A stretch of DNA of 64,000 nt, taken from contig CM043955.1 of the NCBI GenBank assembly GCA_014529385.2, positions 152,878,140 to 152,942,139 of the forward strand. Direction: 5' to 3'. The translations under genes and the position numbers were made by a program. Of this stretch, positions 34,866 through 44,620 are shown piece after piece. Under the pieces are notes generated by a model, which searched no databases, had not been told where the DNA came from, and was given only the letters and a program-made list of their open reading frames with translations. Source of the DNA: Adiantum capillus-veneris. Lineage: Eukaryota; Streptophyta; Polypodiopsida; Polypodiales; Pteridaceae. How positions within the stretch are numbered: the stretch's first letter is position 1; each line of letters begins with the position of its first letter.

Positions 34866-34910
34866 GTATTCCCCCCATTGCTCTGTGCTTTTGCATCATC
34901 AAATTTGACA
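34531..34910 (+). repeat. Right LTR of element E, possibly the 5' LTR of a further copia copy
   Basis: Starts TGTTAGG and matches the left LTR up to 34760. It then extends through a long (CT)n tract (34774-34856) to TTTGACA at 34910. A primer site follows directly, so this LTR looks like a 5' LTR although it also ends element E. Confidence 0.6.
34774..34856. repeat. (CT)n microsatellite
   Basis: About 41 CT dinucleotides inside the LTR. Confidence 0.95.
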
Positions 34911-34922
34911 TGGTATCAAAGC
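34911..34922 (+). other. Second initiator tRNA-Met primer-binding site
   Basis: TGGTATCAAAGC follows the LTR end directly. The first 18 bases equal those at 13022 except near the end. Confidence 0.65.
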
Positions 34923-35543
34923 TTTGTGCTTGTTGATTGCAAGGGAGAGGATTAGCACACGTGGAGAAGAGGAGCAACAACGGTCAAGCTTGGTGCTGCA
35001 TGCATTTGTGAAGTTGTGCGAGCTTGTCTTGGACAGGAGGCTTTGCTATTGGCATTTTAATAAGAACTTCATAAGGTGTGAAGTCTTGCTTTGCTGGCAA
35101 TTCATAGCGCTTGGTACTTCAGCATCATTTCAATACGCATCTAGAGCGTTTAAGGAGCACGTGGAGTGGATTATTTTTTAAGGTGGTAGTCATTATGGCA
35201 ATTGCAACAAAAGTGTAAGATTGCTCCACAAACCTCCTTTAACTCTAATTTACAATTCATTCATCCACATGTAATTAGTTAAACCACTAACTATAAGAAT
35301 AGCAATCAAGTATAAACAAGTCTTGCTATCCCTTAATTTACATGATGTTAAACCACACCAACACGGTGATTTTCTAGGCATATCAATTCAATCACTTGAG
35401 AGGGTAGACAAGATCATAACATGTCCCCTTAGAAGAAATAGAAAGACTGAAACGTTGCCATCATTTGGGGCTTCTACTCATAGTTTCAGGTGATTGAACT
35501 CTGCCATGGCCTACACCAAGTCCATTGTCAATGGTTTGGTCTT
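34923..35543 (+). other. Short interior remnant between copia-like LTR candidates
   Basis: No Gag/Pol domain recognised. It is bounded by a primer site on the left and a G-rich tract (35544-35554) on the right, like a very short defective element, but the LTRs at the two sides differ. Confidence 0.4.
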
Positions 35544-35735
35544 GAGGGGGGGGTTGTTGGGTTCCAAGCCCAAGGTTGGTCTGGTAAAGTTGTGCACGTG
35601 GGAACATCTCTTATAGCATGCAGTATAACCTCAGTTCTAATAGAGTATCCATGGAAATTTTCTATATAAATATATATGTAAGGTTCTTTGAACTAATTAT
35701 CAATATAGCGAGTTGTTCTTTTCCGTGTGGTGTCA

Positions 35736-35767
<32 letters not shown>

Positions 35768-35781
35768 CACAACTTCACCAT
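35544..35781 (+). repeat. Polypurine tract and start of a copia-like LTR, interrupted by element K
   Basis: GAGGGGGGGG runs into TGTTGGGTTCC at 35555, a common copia 3' LTR start. A TATA box (CTATATAAATATA) lies at 35662-35674 and a (GT)n tract at 35742-35767. The CACTA element K then interrupts. The LTR end on the far side of K was not identified. Confidence 0.5.
35779..35781. other. Target-site duplication of element K (CAT), left copy
   Basis: CAT precedes the terminus; the second copy is 43465-43467. Confidence 0.88.
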
Positions 35782-35804
35782 CACTACAAGAGGTTGTGTG
35801 CTCT

Positions 35805-36050
35805 TGTGACGCTCTTAGCGACGGAAATACACTGGGTTTTTATAACCCCCGGCGTCGCTATAACCGTCGCTAAAAGCGTCGCTACGAGAGCGTCGCTATG
35901 AGCGTCGCTATAGGCGTCGCTATATAGCGACGCTCATAGCGACGCCTATAGCGACGCAGATAGCGACGCTCTCACAGAAGAGTATAGCGACGCATATAGC
36001 GACGCTACAGAGCCATAAATAGCGACGCTTATAGCGACGCCTGAGAGAAT
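35805..36050. repeat. Left subterminal repeat array of element K
   Basis: About 15 copies of the GCGTCGCTAT core or its reverse complement, many at 12-base spacing. The stretch around 35880-35960 is a near-perfect palindrome centred near CTATATAG at about 35921. Such motifs are the likely binding sites of the element's TNPA-like protein. Confidence 0.85.
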
Positions 36051-36404
36051 ATTTTTTTGGTGGCAGGGCATTGAATGCCCTGCACCCATCAACCATATTG
36101 TACTTGATTCACTTTTTTAAAAAAGTGCAAAGGTAAATAATAGACCCAAAATAGTCACCCACAAGACGCATTGTTTGCAAAATTGACAATTGTACACATC
36201 ATAGACAAACTGAATTGATTGGCAAATGTAATAATGACAATTGTACAACATCATAGGCATAAAGAATTGATTGGCAAAAGGAATTGCGGTGACAAATGTA
36301 ATAATATACATGGTTCAAAAAGACATATAAAATCCGTCTCATGATACATAAGCTATGAGAAACCCTAAACTAATGCTATCTAGCTACGGCTAAACTGACG
36401 TCGT
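36051..36404. other. Non-coding left interior of element K
   Basis: No gene; 3' flank of the Transposase_24 gene. An imperfect repeat of GAATTGATTGGCAAA occurs at 36212-36226 and 36262-36277. Confidence 0.6.
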
Positions 36405-37717
36405 CTAATCAGACGTCTCATCGCGTCCAAGCGGCGTATCTGTCGGATTCTGCAAAAAAGACAATAAGACAGTTTTCAGTAAATATAAACATATAACGAC
36501 ATTTATAAAACAATACAAAAAATAAAAAAGAGTAAACCCTAATACTAACCATGCCGCCGCGAGAACTGAGAATGTCCATCAGGGCGTTTAAGCCCTTCCT
36601 GCCTGCGTACTCGCGCTCGTACGGTGTGGGATCACGTCCTGTCATCGACCACTGTCAAAACATACAAAGATTTCATTATGTTAGAACTAAAAAACTCATA
36701 AACCCTAAACTATCGAACATGCATAAAGAGCAATGTGAAAAGACTTACAAAATCGGCCTCAAATGATGCCCATCCACCGCTCCCCAAGTGGTGCGAGCTC
36801 CCTGCCTCTACTCGCGCTCTGGCTGCATCCTTTTGTTGCTTCCACTTGTCGGGATTCTCGCGCGCTGCTTTCTTCGCATTCTTCCAATCTTCTTTGGCCA
36901 GCCAATCTGGCCTATTCCACCCATTCTTGATTGCTTTTTGCACTTCGGAACGCTTGTGTTTGCAGTATTCGCGCATTCGAATCTTCATCAGGTCTTCATT
37001 GAAGCGTTGATCCCGTGTTGGAACGGGAAACTCATCATGAAGTATGCTGATGACTCTGTTTTTTAAATCACTTGGTACTTCACTCCATTTGTTTAGTATA
37101 TAGTGTCTAAACAGCTGAGAGCAAAGACCACGCATGCGCGAGATCACCTTCTTGCCGTCATCATCCATGATGATGCCGCCGCTGATGTCGACGGAGTAAG
37201 GCAAGCCCTCTGGCCGGTGACGCGTGAACCTGGGTGTCCCGGCAGGGGTCTCTAGCGGCGTGTCGATGGGGGTACGGACGTCAGGTGTCTCCACCGGCGT
37301 CTGGGCCCCGAAGCGAGGAGTGTCGAGTGGGGTGGCTCCTGGCGGAGTAGGTAGAGGTGTGTAGCTTCTAGGAATAGTCAGCCGTGCAAAACCTGGCGTA
37401 GATGGCGATGCTGTGGCTGGTGTGGGGGCGGGCAAAGAAGGGGAGGGTAAAGAGCCTCGTCGAACACGAGGCGGTGTGGAGGCATCGGTGGCGGAATCCC
37501 CACAACAACCGCCACCGCCACCACTAGAGCGCCGGTGTCTAGACGAGTGTGACGCTCGTCTCGTCGACGCCGAAGCTTCGGAGCGCGCCGAATGCTCCGA
37601 AAGAGAGGGAGATGCGGATGGTGTAGGAACGCGCGATGATGCGCCAGAGCGATGACGCTCCACGTACCACTGTCTCTGCTGCGGTGACAAAGAAGAAAGA
37701 AACTCCTCATCATCCAT
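36405..37717 (-). CDS. Transposase_24 family (TNPA-like) protein of element K, three exons
   Basis: Exons 36749-37717, 36550-36651 and 36405-36449, joined at GT-AG sites, give 371 codons. Start ATG 37715-37717 (MDDEEFLSSLSPQQRQWYVE) was chosen because the conserved region follows with no upstream domain. Residues 25-180 are Ser/Arg/Pro/Thr-rich with repeated TP(L/V)(D/E)TP motifs. Residues about 200-320 hold the conserved domain (SQLFRHYILNKWSEVP; LMKIRMREYCKHKRSEV; NAKKAARENPDKW; GSGGWASFEADF), and exon 2 adds MTGRDPTPYEREYAG. The family binds subterminal repeats in En/Spm-like transposons. No stop or frameshift is seen. It lies 272 bases downstream of TNP2 on the same strand. Confidence 0.85.
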
Positions 37718-37989
37718 ACGTGCATTAAACACACGAATATTTAAACTTAATATTGAATGAATAGAGTAGACAATGACGCAAAGACCATTAAATACAATGA
37801 CGTAATGACGCATATAAATACAATGACGCAATGAATCGAGTGGTAGAAGAGGCAAGTCAAAAACTCAGAATTTTCAATCAAAAGATGTGAGCGCGAGTAG
37901 AAAAGAGCGTTACACACCATGGAAGCTACTTAGAGAGCTAGAGCTTTTACAGCACGGAGCAAAATTGTTCAAATACAATATTTGTGGCT

Positions 37990-40900
37990 TTAAGAGATCT
38001 CTCTCTCATCCTCGCATAACTCAGCATAACTTCCTATATCTATATAGAGCTCTCCGTTTAAACACATATCCTCTGTTTCATTTTGTAGCTCCTCTGCATG
38101 CACCCCATATAGAGTAGTAGCATCTTGATGCTCGTCTGGCACCACCGCAGCGGCTTCTGATTGAGCATCTTCTCTGATCTCCTCCATTGATGTCGTTGTG
38201 ATTGGCACATGGTAGCCTTCATACGTCCTTGCACTACGAGGGGCTACCTCTATGACGTACCACCAGTTTGATGTAGACTTTGTAGGATGAAATACTACCT
38301 GCCAGAGCCACATAACTTACATGAGAGCTTTCAAGCACATAACTTGTAAAAGGGGGATGTTAACTATTTATATACTTACTTGTTCACAATGCTCGGGTAG
38401 TACGAAAGTGTCTCTTAGGTCAGTCCATTTCTTAGTAGAATCCACCTCAAGAAAACCAGACTCTCCTCTACGCACAGTAGCGTTTCGACCCTCCATGATT
38501 ATCTTGAACCATTGCACGTCGAACAAGTCGACAAAAAATTCTCTGTAATCGATCCTCAAAATCTCTTGCAGCGTGCCGAAGTAAGTGAGTTCCGCCACCA
38601 CGGGATCTGCATCAGAGGAACGTCGTCGACTAGACTGTTCAAATTTTGCCATGATTCCACAATCTTGAGTAAAACGCTTTTTGTCGATTCGTTCCACCCT
38701 AAAATGTCGACCTTTACACCATGCTGCTGTGTATGACTTATACTACAACGAACAAAGATTATGAGTGGCCGTTCAAACGTTTATAAATAAAGTCACTTGC
38801 TAGTCGTACATTGCAAACTTACCTTGGTCGCGCAACCCCGAGAGTACTCCCACTCTTCTTCAGTCACTTCGTCACCGCATTGTTGTGCGCTTTTCAATTG
38901 GTTGTGCAACCGTCTTAAGCTCATGAAGGTTGGTAGGCTCTCCAGAACCGCTGGATAGTGCATCGGTGGTCGTCTTCCCCGTCTCCACTCGATTCGTGCC
39001 CTTTGTCGCTCTTGCTTTGCATCCTCATATTGTGAAATCCACTTTTGCATCACTGGATTGTGAAGCATGCAAAATCGGTTGATTTTAGCCTCTAGATCTT
39101 CCGTCATCTTCTTCTCAACACCGAGATTGCACATGACAATCCCAGATATGCGCTCATCATCTATGGTTCGCCATAGCGTGTCCCGGGATTTATCAAATCC
39201 GTCTAGCCACTCTCCAATGTACACTAGGGACTCTGATACCAACCAACCTTCTGCCATGCTACCCTCCGGACGTGCCTTTTGACGCACATATCCCTTAAGC
39301 GTTTTCATGAAACGCTCTAAGAAGAACATCCATCTGGAATGAACTGTGCCAGCTATTTCCACCTCATCAACTATGTGAATAAGAAGATGCACCTGAATGG
39401 TTAGCATTGTAGTAGGAAAATGTTTCTCAAACATGCACACAAGCTCCGCAGCATTTAGTTTGGCGAATGGTATGGAGTCTACGTCGATCTCCTTTTGTGA
39501 GATCCATTGCACCAGCTTTGCAAGTTTGTAGATTGTGTTACGGATGTCGAGAGACAAACATCCCTCAATGGCAACCGGTAAAATAAACTGTAAAGTATGT
39601 GCAGCAATGATATTAAAGTCCACATTTTATGCAATGATATTAAAGTCCACTATGAACGTACCTGACACATTTTATGCCAATCGTGTGACTTCAAACCGGT
39701 AAGCTTTCCTTCTTTAGTAAAACACGTTCGGAGCGAGTGCATTACGCCAGTGGGGGTCCGCAAAGATCGAATGTCCTCTTTTACTTTGCGTTCTTGGGCT
39801 CCTGTGAAAATCCATGGTGCTTTAGGAAGTTTTATCGATCCATCAGACGCTGTTTGCGGCCAATATTGCTCCATATGATCCACATTTCTAAGGTCAACTC
39901 TGGCTCCCAAAGTATCTTTCTTGCCGGTCAAATGGTCCCATAGTAGATTACCCACATTCTTGAATATGTGCATTGGATCGAGCAAGTGATTGATCACGAG
40001 TCGGGGCCAGTATGGTAACTCGTACCATAGAGATAGTCTCTTCATCCCTGGAGGCAATCCGTCATCGCACATCTCCTTCTGCTCTAACCATGCTTGTGCA
40101 GACATCCTTGGTGGCTCTCTTCCCAAAAAGCCGTCGCGTAACACATGATTCTCCGGAAGATACGCTTGATGACCTTCGTAGATTTGCTTCTTCAGTGAGG
40201 GTGCCCTACGTGCATTCAGTCTAGGTCCACATGTGACACATGCTCTGTATCCGCTTGTTTGAAGCCCTGCATGTATACACATGATAATAGATCAACTATG
40301 GGGAAAAACAAGATTTACAGTGTCTGAGAGAGGAGTGTCAATAGATCACCTGAGCATTCTGTTAGCCCGGGATAGTCATGCATGGTCCACATTAGAATAC
40401 CTCTGATCAAAGCATTCCGTCGTCCTGTGTGTCGGCTCATATCCACCACCTCTATGCCAATCCACAATTGTTGTAGCTCTTCCAATAGTGGACGAAGATA
40501 CACATCCATATTCCCCACTTTATATCGCCCTGGCACAATCAAGCTTAGCCATAGGTGGCCCTTCTTCGTAGTCAACCACGGGGGAATGTTGTAGTTGACG
40601 ATGACAACGGGCCATACACTGTAAGATGTTGATCTTTGACCAAATGGATTTACGCCATCCATAGCCAGGCCTAAGCGCAAATTTCGAGCTTCCCTGGCAA
40701 AATCCGACCATGTTCCATCTATATGTTTCCAGGCTGCGCAATCTGCAGGAATTCGTAGCACACCATCCGAAGATTTATTCTCCTCATGCCATGATGCTAG
40801 GGCGGCCATGGACTTACATTCGAAGAAATGCTTGATGCGAGGAAGCAAAGGAAAATGTCGCAAAACCTTTTGTGGAATTTTTGTCCCGTGGAGATCTACT

Positions 40901-41718
40901 CGATATCTTTCGGAATCACATTTCGGACACTTCTCCATGTCTGTGTATTCCCCTCTGAAAAGAATGCAGTCATTAGGACAAGCGTGGATAGAATTGTAAT
41001 CCATCCCCAAGTTTCGCAAAATCTTTCTTGCTTCATCTCGGGAATCTGGCATCACATTGTCAGCTGGTAGAATGTGCTCTTTCAGCAATCTACACAACAT
41101 AAAAATATGATACAGTCGTGTAAAAATCTATCAGATCATTATACATTTAGAGTTCTATTAAAGTAAACTAATTGTAATAGATCACCTGAAAAGCGCTGTG
41201 ACGCTAGTGTCACTCCATCCAAACTTTGCCTGCATGTTGAGAAGAACCAGGAGTGCTTTCAATCTAGACATACGTGCTCCATTATACAATGATGTATCGG
41301 CTTCACTTTTCATATCATCATAGATAAGCCTTTCTGAATCCATGATCGTCTCGATCATTTCATCAATCTCGGGCTCAAACATTGTCTCGTTGGGAATGTG
41401 CTCTGCATGATCATCCCCCGAGCTGTCAGAGGCTACATCTTGTGGCCTCACATATGCTGCTTGACCAAAGCGCCTGCGAATACGTCTATTGGGTTGCAAG
41501 ATTGCTGCTTGTTGGCCAGCGTCAGAGTCCGACGAGTTATAATTGGCAACAACTCGATCTATAATAGATGGATCGAACTCGCCAAATTCGCGAACGTGCT
41601 GCAAAGAAACACGTCTTGTCCGTCGCACAGCATGCTTGCATTGATTACAAGGACATAAGACCCTCGTTGAGAGATAGGTGTTTCGGTTGGACGGTCCCAC
41701 ATCCTCGTCGCTACTCAT
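37990..41718 (-). CDS. TNP2-type CACTA transposase of element K, six exons, intact
   Basis: Exons 41186-41718, 40350-41089, 39662-40266, 38823-39587, 38380-38742 and 37990-38298 sum to 3315 bases with phases that fit. The product is 1104 aa with no stop or shift. Order: transposase-associated domain with a Cys-rich motif (LCPCNQCKHAV) in exon 1; TNP2 core in exons 2-3 (CPNDCILFRGEY; LAMDGVNPFGQ; VNYNIPPW; MWTMHDYPG; LLDPMHIFKNVGNLLWDHL; GLKSHDWHK); DUF4218-like region in exon 4 (VHLLIHIVDE; HSRWMFFLERFMKTL); DUF4216-like region in exon 5 (GIMAKFEQ; FFVDLFDVQWF); and WWYVIEVAPRS plus an acidic tail in exon 6. Expected role is excision and integration at CACTA ends. Start is ATG 41716-41718 (MSSDEDVGPSN). 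Confidence 0.9.
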
Positions 41719-41780
41719 AATGAGGATAAAAAACTTATAACCTAGACAACAAATTTAATATTCTATTGGCATTCTTCGTC

Positions 41781-41824
<44 letters not shown>

Positions 41825-42963
41825 ACCTCACATTCTCTAGTCATGTCCAATCCCCGCACACCTCGGTCTAGAGGTGCACGGAGATCAGAACCACCGGGTT
41901 ATAATCTCGTCTTTATTGGTCAATACCTATATTTGTGGGTACAAGAAATCTAGACACCCACGTCTACATGATACTGCATGTAGTGGACAAAATCCCTTTG
42001 CCTCTTCTCTAGCTGTAGCACTTCACTTCATCTTAACATCTTTTCACAGTAGATCTTTTCACTGTTCGTCTAACTCTAAACCCTAAACCGTAAGTAATTC
42101 TTGCGTGGACTCGATCTAACGTAAATAAGCGTAAATCTAAATAAACGTAAATCTAACTAAAAATAAAGCTAAATCTAATTTAACGTAAGTCTAATGACTA
42201 GAGGTTGTCTAGATGGTCATTGTGTCGGGGATGTAGTGACTCTTGCCGCCCTGAAGATCCACCTTCTTCCCTATCTTCTGAAGACATTTCACCAGTACTT
42301 TTGGATCGACGGAGCTCACCATGAGTGAAGGCAGCAATACCCTATATTCCATTGAGGGCTTTCTTCACCCGCTTCATGCAGGCATCGCAGTCTATGGAGA
42401 CCCGCATCTAATCTAATATAACGTAAATCTAAATCTAGCTTAAATAAACGTAAATCTAGTTAAAAATAAACCTAAATCTAATTTAATGTAAGTCTACATA
42501 TAACCTAATCTTTAACGTCTTTTAAGATAGTTTCCTACGACGTTATAACTCTCTTCTTCCTGTGTGTGTGCGCGTGTGTGCCAATAAAAAGAGATAAATG
42601 GTATAACCTTTCTATCACCCATGCCAAGTATGATAGATTGATTATGCCATTTCTCTCTTGAATAATAGGTCTTCAGTTCAACTCCTCGTCGGCTAGATCT
42701 TTAGGTCTTTTAATTTTAATTAGTTTCCTACGACGCTCCCTTAGTTTCTCTTTCTTTCTCTCTCAATGTGTGTGCGTTTTTTTGGATCGTATGCATGTTT
42801 TCTTTCTCTTTTCCTCTCTCAATGTGTGCGTTTTTTGTTTATGCATGTTCTCTCTCTCTTTTCCTCTCTCAATGCGTGCGTTTTTTGTTTATGCATGCTC
42901 TCTCTCTCTTTTTCTCTCTCAATGTGTGTGCATTCTTTGTTTATGTATGTGTGTGCGTTTTTG

Positions 42964-43007
<44 letters not shown>

Positions 43008-43125
43008 AACACTATGTGTGTGTGTGTATGTGTGTGTGTGAGAGAGAGAGCGAGGGAGAGAGAAAGAGGGGAAGGGAACATGAGAATGAGGAGAGGGAAG
43101 GAGCATACCTGGCTCTCCTTCCTCT

Positions 43126-43172
<47 letters not shown>

Positions 43173-43260
43173 GAAAAAGAGAGAGAGAGAGAGAGTGAGG
43201 GAGAGCGTTACCTGCTCTTTGCTTGAGGGCGTCGAAAAACTCAGATCTGAGATCTGAGTT
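41719..43260. other. Upstream non-coding region of element K
   Basis: Holds (CT)n at 41784-41822. A block similar to AAATAAACGTAAATCTA...ATTTAA is repeated at about 42141-42200 and 42441-42500. A roughly 60-base tandem unit (TCTCTCAATGTGTGCGTTTT) recurs about four times at 42745-42965. Further tracts are (CT)n at 42967-43004 and (GT)n at 43130-43168. No gene is supported; the ORFs here are simple-sequence translations. The TNP2 promoter should lie in this region. Confidence 0.7.
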
Positions 43261-43295
43261 TTTGGGCGCGCTCGGTTATTTTTTTTACCCCAGCT

Positions 43296-43440
43296 GGCGT
43301 CGCTATGAGCGTCGCTATAAGCGTCGCTATGAGCGTCGCAAATTTCTTTGTAAATTTGCGACGCTCATAGCGACGCTTATAGCGACGCTCATAGCGACGC
43401 CGGGATTTTTTTTTTTTGAGCGTCGCTGTGTGAGCGTCGC
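43296..43440. repeat. Right subterminal array of element K with a perfect 50-bp inverted repeat
   Basis: Arms 43296-43345 and 43352-43401 are exact reverse complements around a 6-base spacer (CTTTGT). Each arm is made of four GCGTCGC units at 12-base phasing plus AAATTT. Two further GAGCGTCGCT units follow before the terminus. Confidence 0.9.
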
Positions 43441-43464
43441 TAATGTGAAGAGCCTCTTGTAGTG

Positions 43465-44377
43465 CATGGCGAAGCATTAGGCTTTATTGAAAAACAAGTG
43501 CAATGCAAAAATATTGAAGTAAAAGTATTGCTAATGCTAATGATACTGTTTTTTATTTTTCCATGGTGCTTTGGAGCGGTCTTTGCACTTGGAGACTCTC
43601 CAAGGCCAGTGTCTGGACTCCGTATAATAGCTGCACAATGACATTATCTTCCTTAGTGATGGTAGTGACATACATTGCAAAACTGTTGTTGTGCTTGGCT
43701 GCAAGATTTTCAATTTTAATGCGTCTTTGGGATTTTCCTTCAATGTGCAAGGTTTACAATTGGGTGTATCTATGTTCGGGAGCCTTTCAAGCCTTCACTT
43801 TTGAGTTATGGTACAATCTTTATTTACTTAAATCAAAATAAGTTGGTAGAGCTATCTTTTGAGTATAAATTTTATTGAGTTGAATCAAACTAAGTTGGCA
43901 GAGCTACTTTTGAGTACAATTTTTATTGTTTTAATGTGACTAGAGCTATCTTTTGAATAATGAGCCCCTTTTGGTTGTGGGGAAGTATTATGTAAAAGTC
44001 CATAAGTTGATGTGGGCTTGGAAAAGGCCAAAAAAGGTTATTTCTACAAAAGTGGGAAAGAAGCACTTGTTCACGAAGACAAAAACCATAAAGCAGTTGA
44101 AGACAAAGCTTTGGAGAAGATGAAGGTGCTTTTGGATTAGAGCAAAGTAGATAATTTTAAAGATTTTGCTCTTGGACTAGAGCGTTGTTTTTGCTCCTGG
44201 ATTGGAGTGTTATGTTGACTGACTCTTGGATTGGGGATGTATGTAGTATGTGCTCCTGGATTGGAGCGTTGTCTTTCTTCATCAAGTTGTAGCCCAAATT
44301 TCAAGGGGAGAATTCCTCTTGTATTGACATCCTTAGTGGATAAAGAATCTTCCATGGACTCCTCCTAGTTCAAACCT
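43465..44377. other. Flank right of element K, no gene recognised
   Basis: Should continue the sequence interrupted at 35781. It has three loosely repeated lines around 44150-44275 of the form CTC(C/T)TGGATTGGAG. No ORF with a recognisable domain. Confidence 0.45.
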
Positions 44378-44620
44378 AAAGGGGAGGATTGTAAGGTGTG
44401 AGCTTTGTCCTAGAGTACAAGAGTATAAGTCAAGGAGAGGAAAGGTGGAATTATCCCACATGCTGTGGTGCAAGGCTGTAGAGCTACTTAAAGCTCATTT
44501 CATGAATGGATCTATTTTGCATTACATCTCCCTTGTTTTATGGTGAGCTTTTGATGGCTTAGCAGATACTCAAGTCCGTGTTTATGAGTCCAAGTTAATT
44601 GATCTTGGAACCTAATATGC
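44378..44620 (+). repeat. Candidate polypurine tract and copia-like LTR start
   Basis: AAAGGGGAGGATT is followed by TGTAAGGTGTGAGC at 44390, a typical arrangement of a plus-strand copia 3' end. The LTR length and right end were not found, so this rests on a short motif. Confidence 0.35.

Larger units (their letters stand above)
12791..34910 (+). mobile_element. Element E: degenerate copia-like LTR element, host of nested insertions
   Basis: The LTR sequence at 12791-13019 recurs at 34531-34760 (shared blocks include AAGCTCTCACTCATTCTCACA and GTGAGATTTGGGAGCTCCAC). An initiator-Met type primer site follows the left copy. The only recognisable coding part is a copia protease/pre-integrase remnant at 33295-33774. 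CACTA element D (14740-33294) interrupts the interior. No RT or integrase core was seen, so E is defective or non-autonomous. No 5-bp target duplication could be matched, and the two LTRs may belong to different copies. Confidence 0.6.
35782..43464 (-). mobile_element. Element K: CACTA (En/Spm) transposon with apparently intact genes
   Basis: Ends CACTACAAGAGG (35782) and CCTCTTGTAGTG (43453-43464) are perfect 12-bp inverted repeats, flanked by CAT on both sides. Both subterminal regions carry many GCGTCGCTAT / ATAGCGACGC motifs. Two minus-strand genes, TNP2 (37990-41718) and Transposase_24 (36405-37717), have full open frames with canonical splice sites. At 7.7 kb it is a normal size for an autonomous CACTA element. 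Confidence 0.94.

Noticed and set aside
34531-34980. Long ORFs of Ser-Leu or Arg-Glu repeats across (CT)n/(GA)n tracts, also at 42766-43226, 51910-52676 and 57004-57414
   Set aside because: They are translations of dinucleotide repeats in all frames, with no domain or conserved start.
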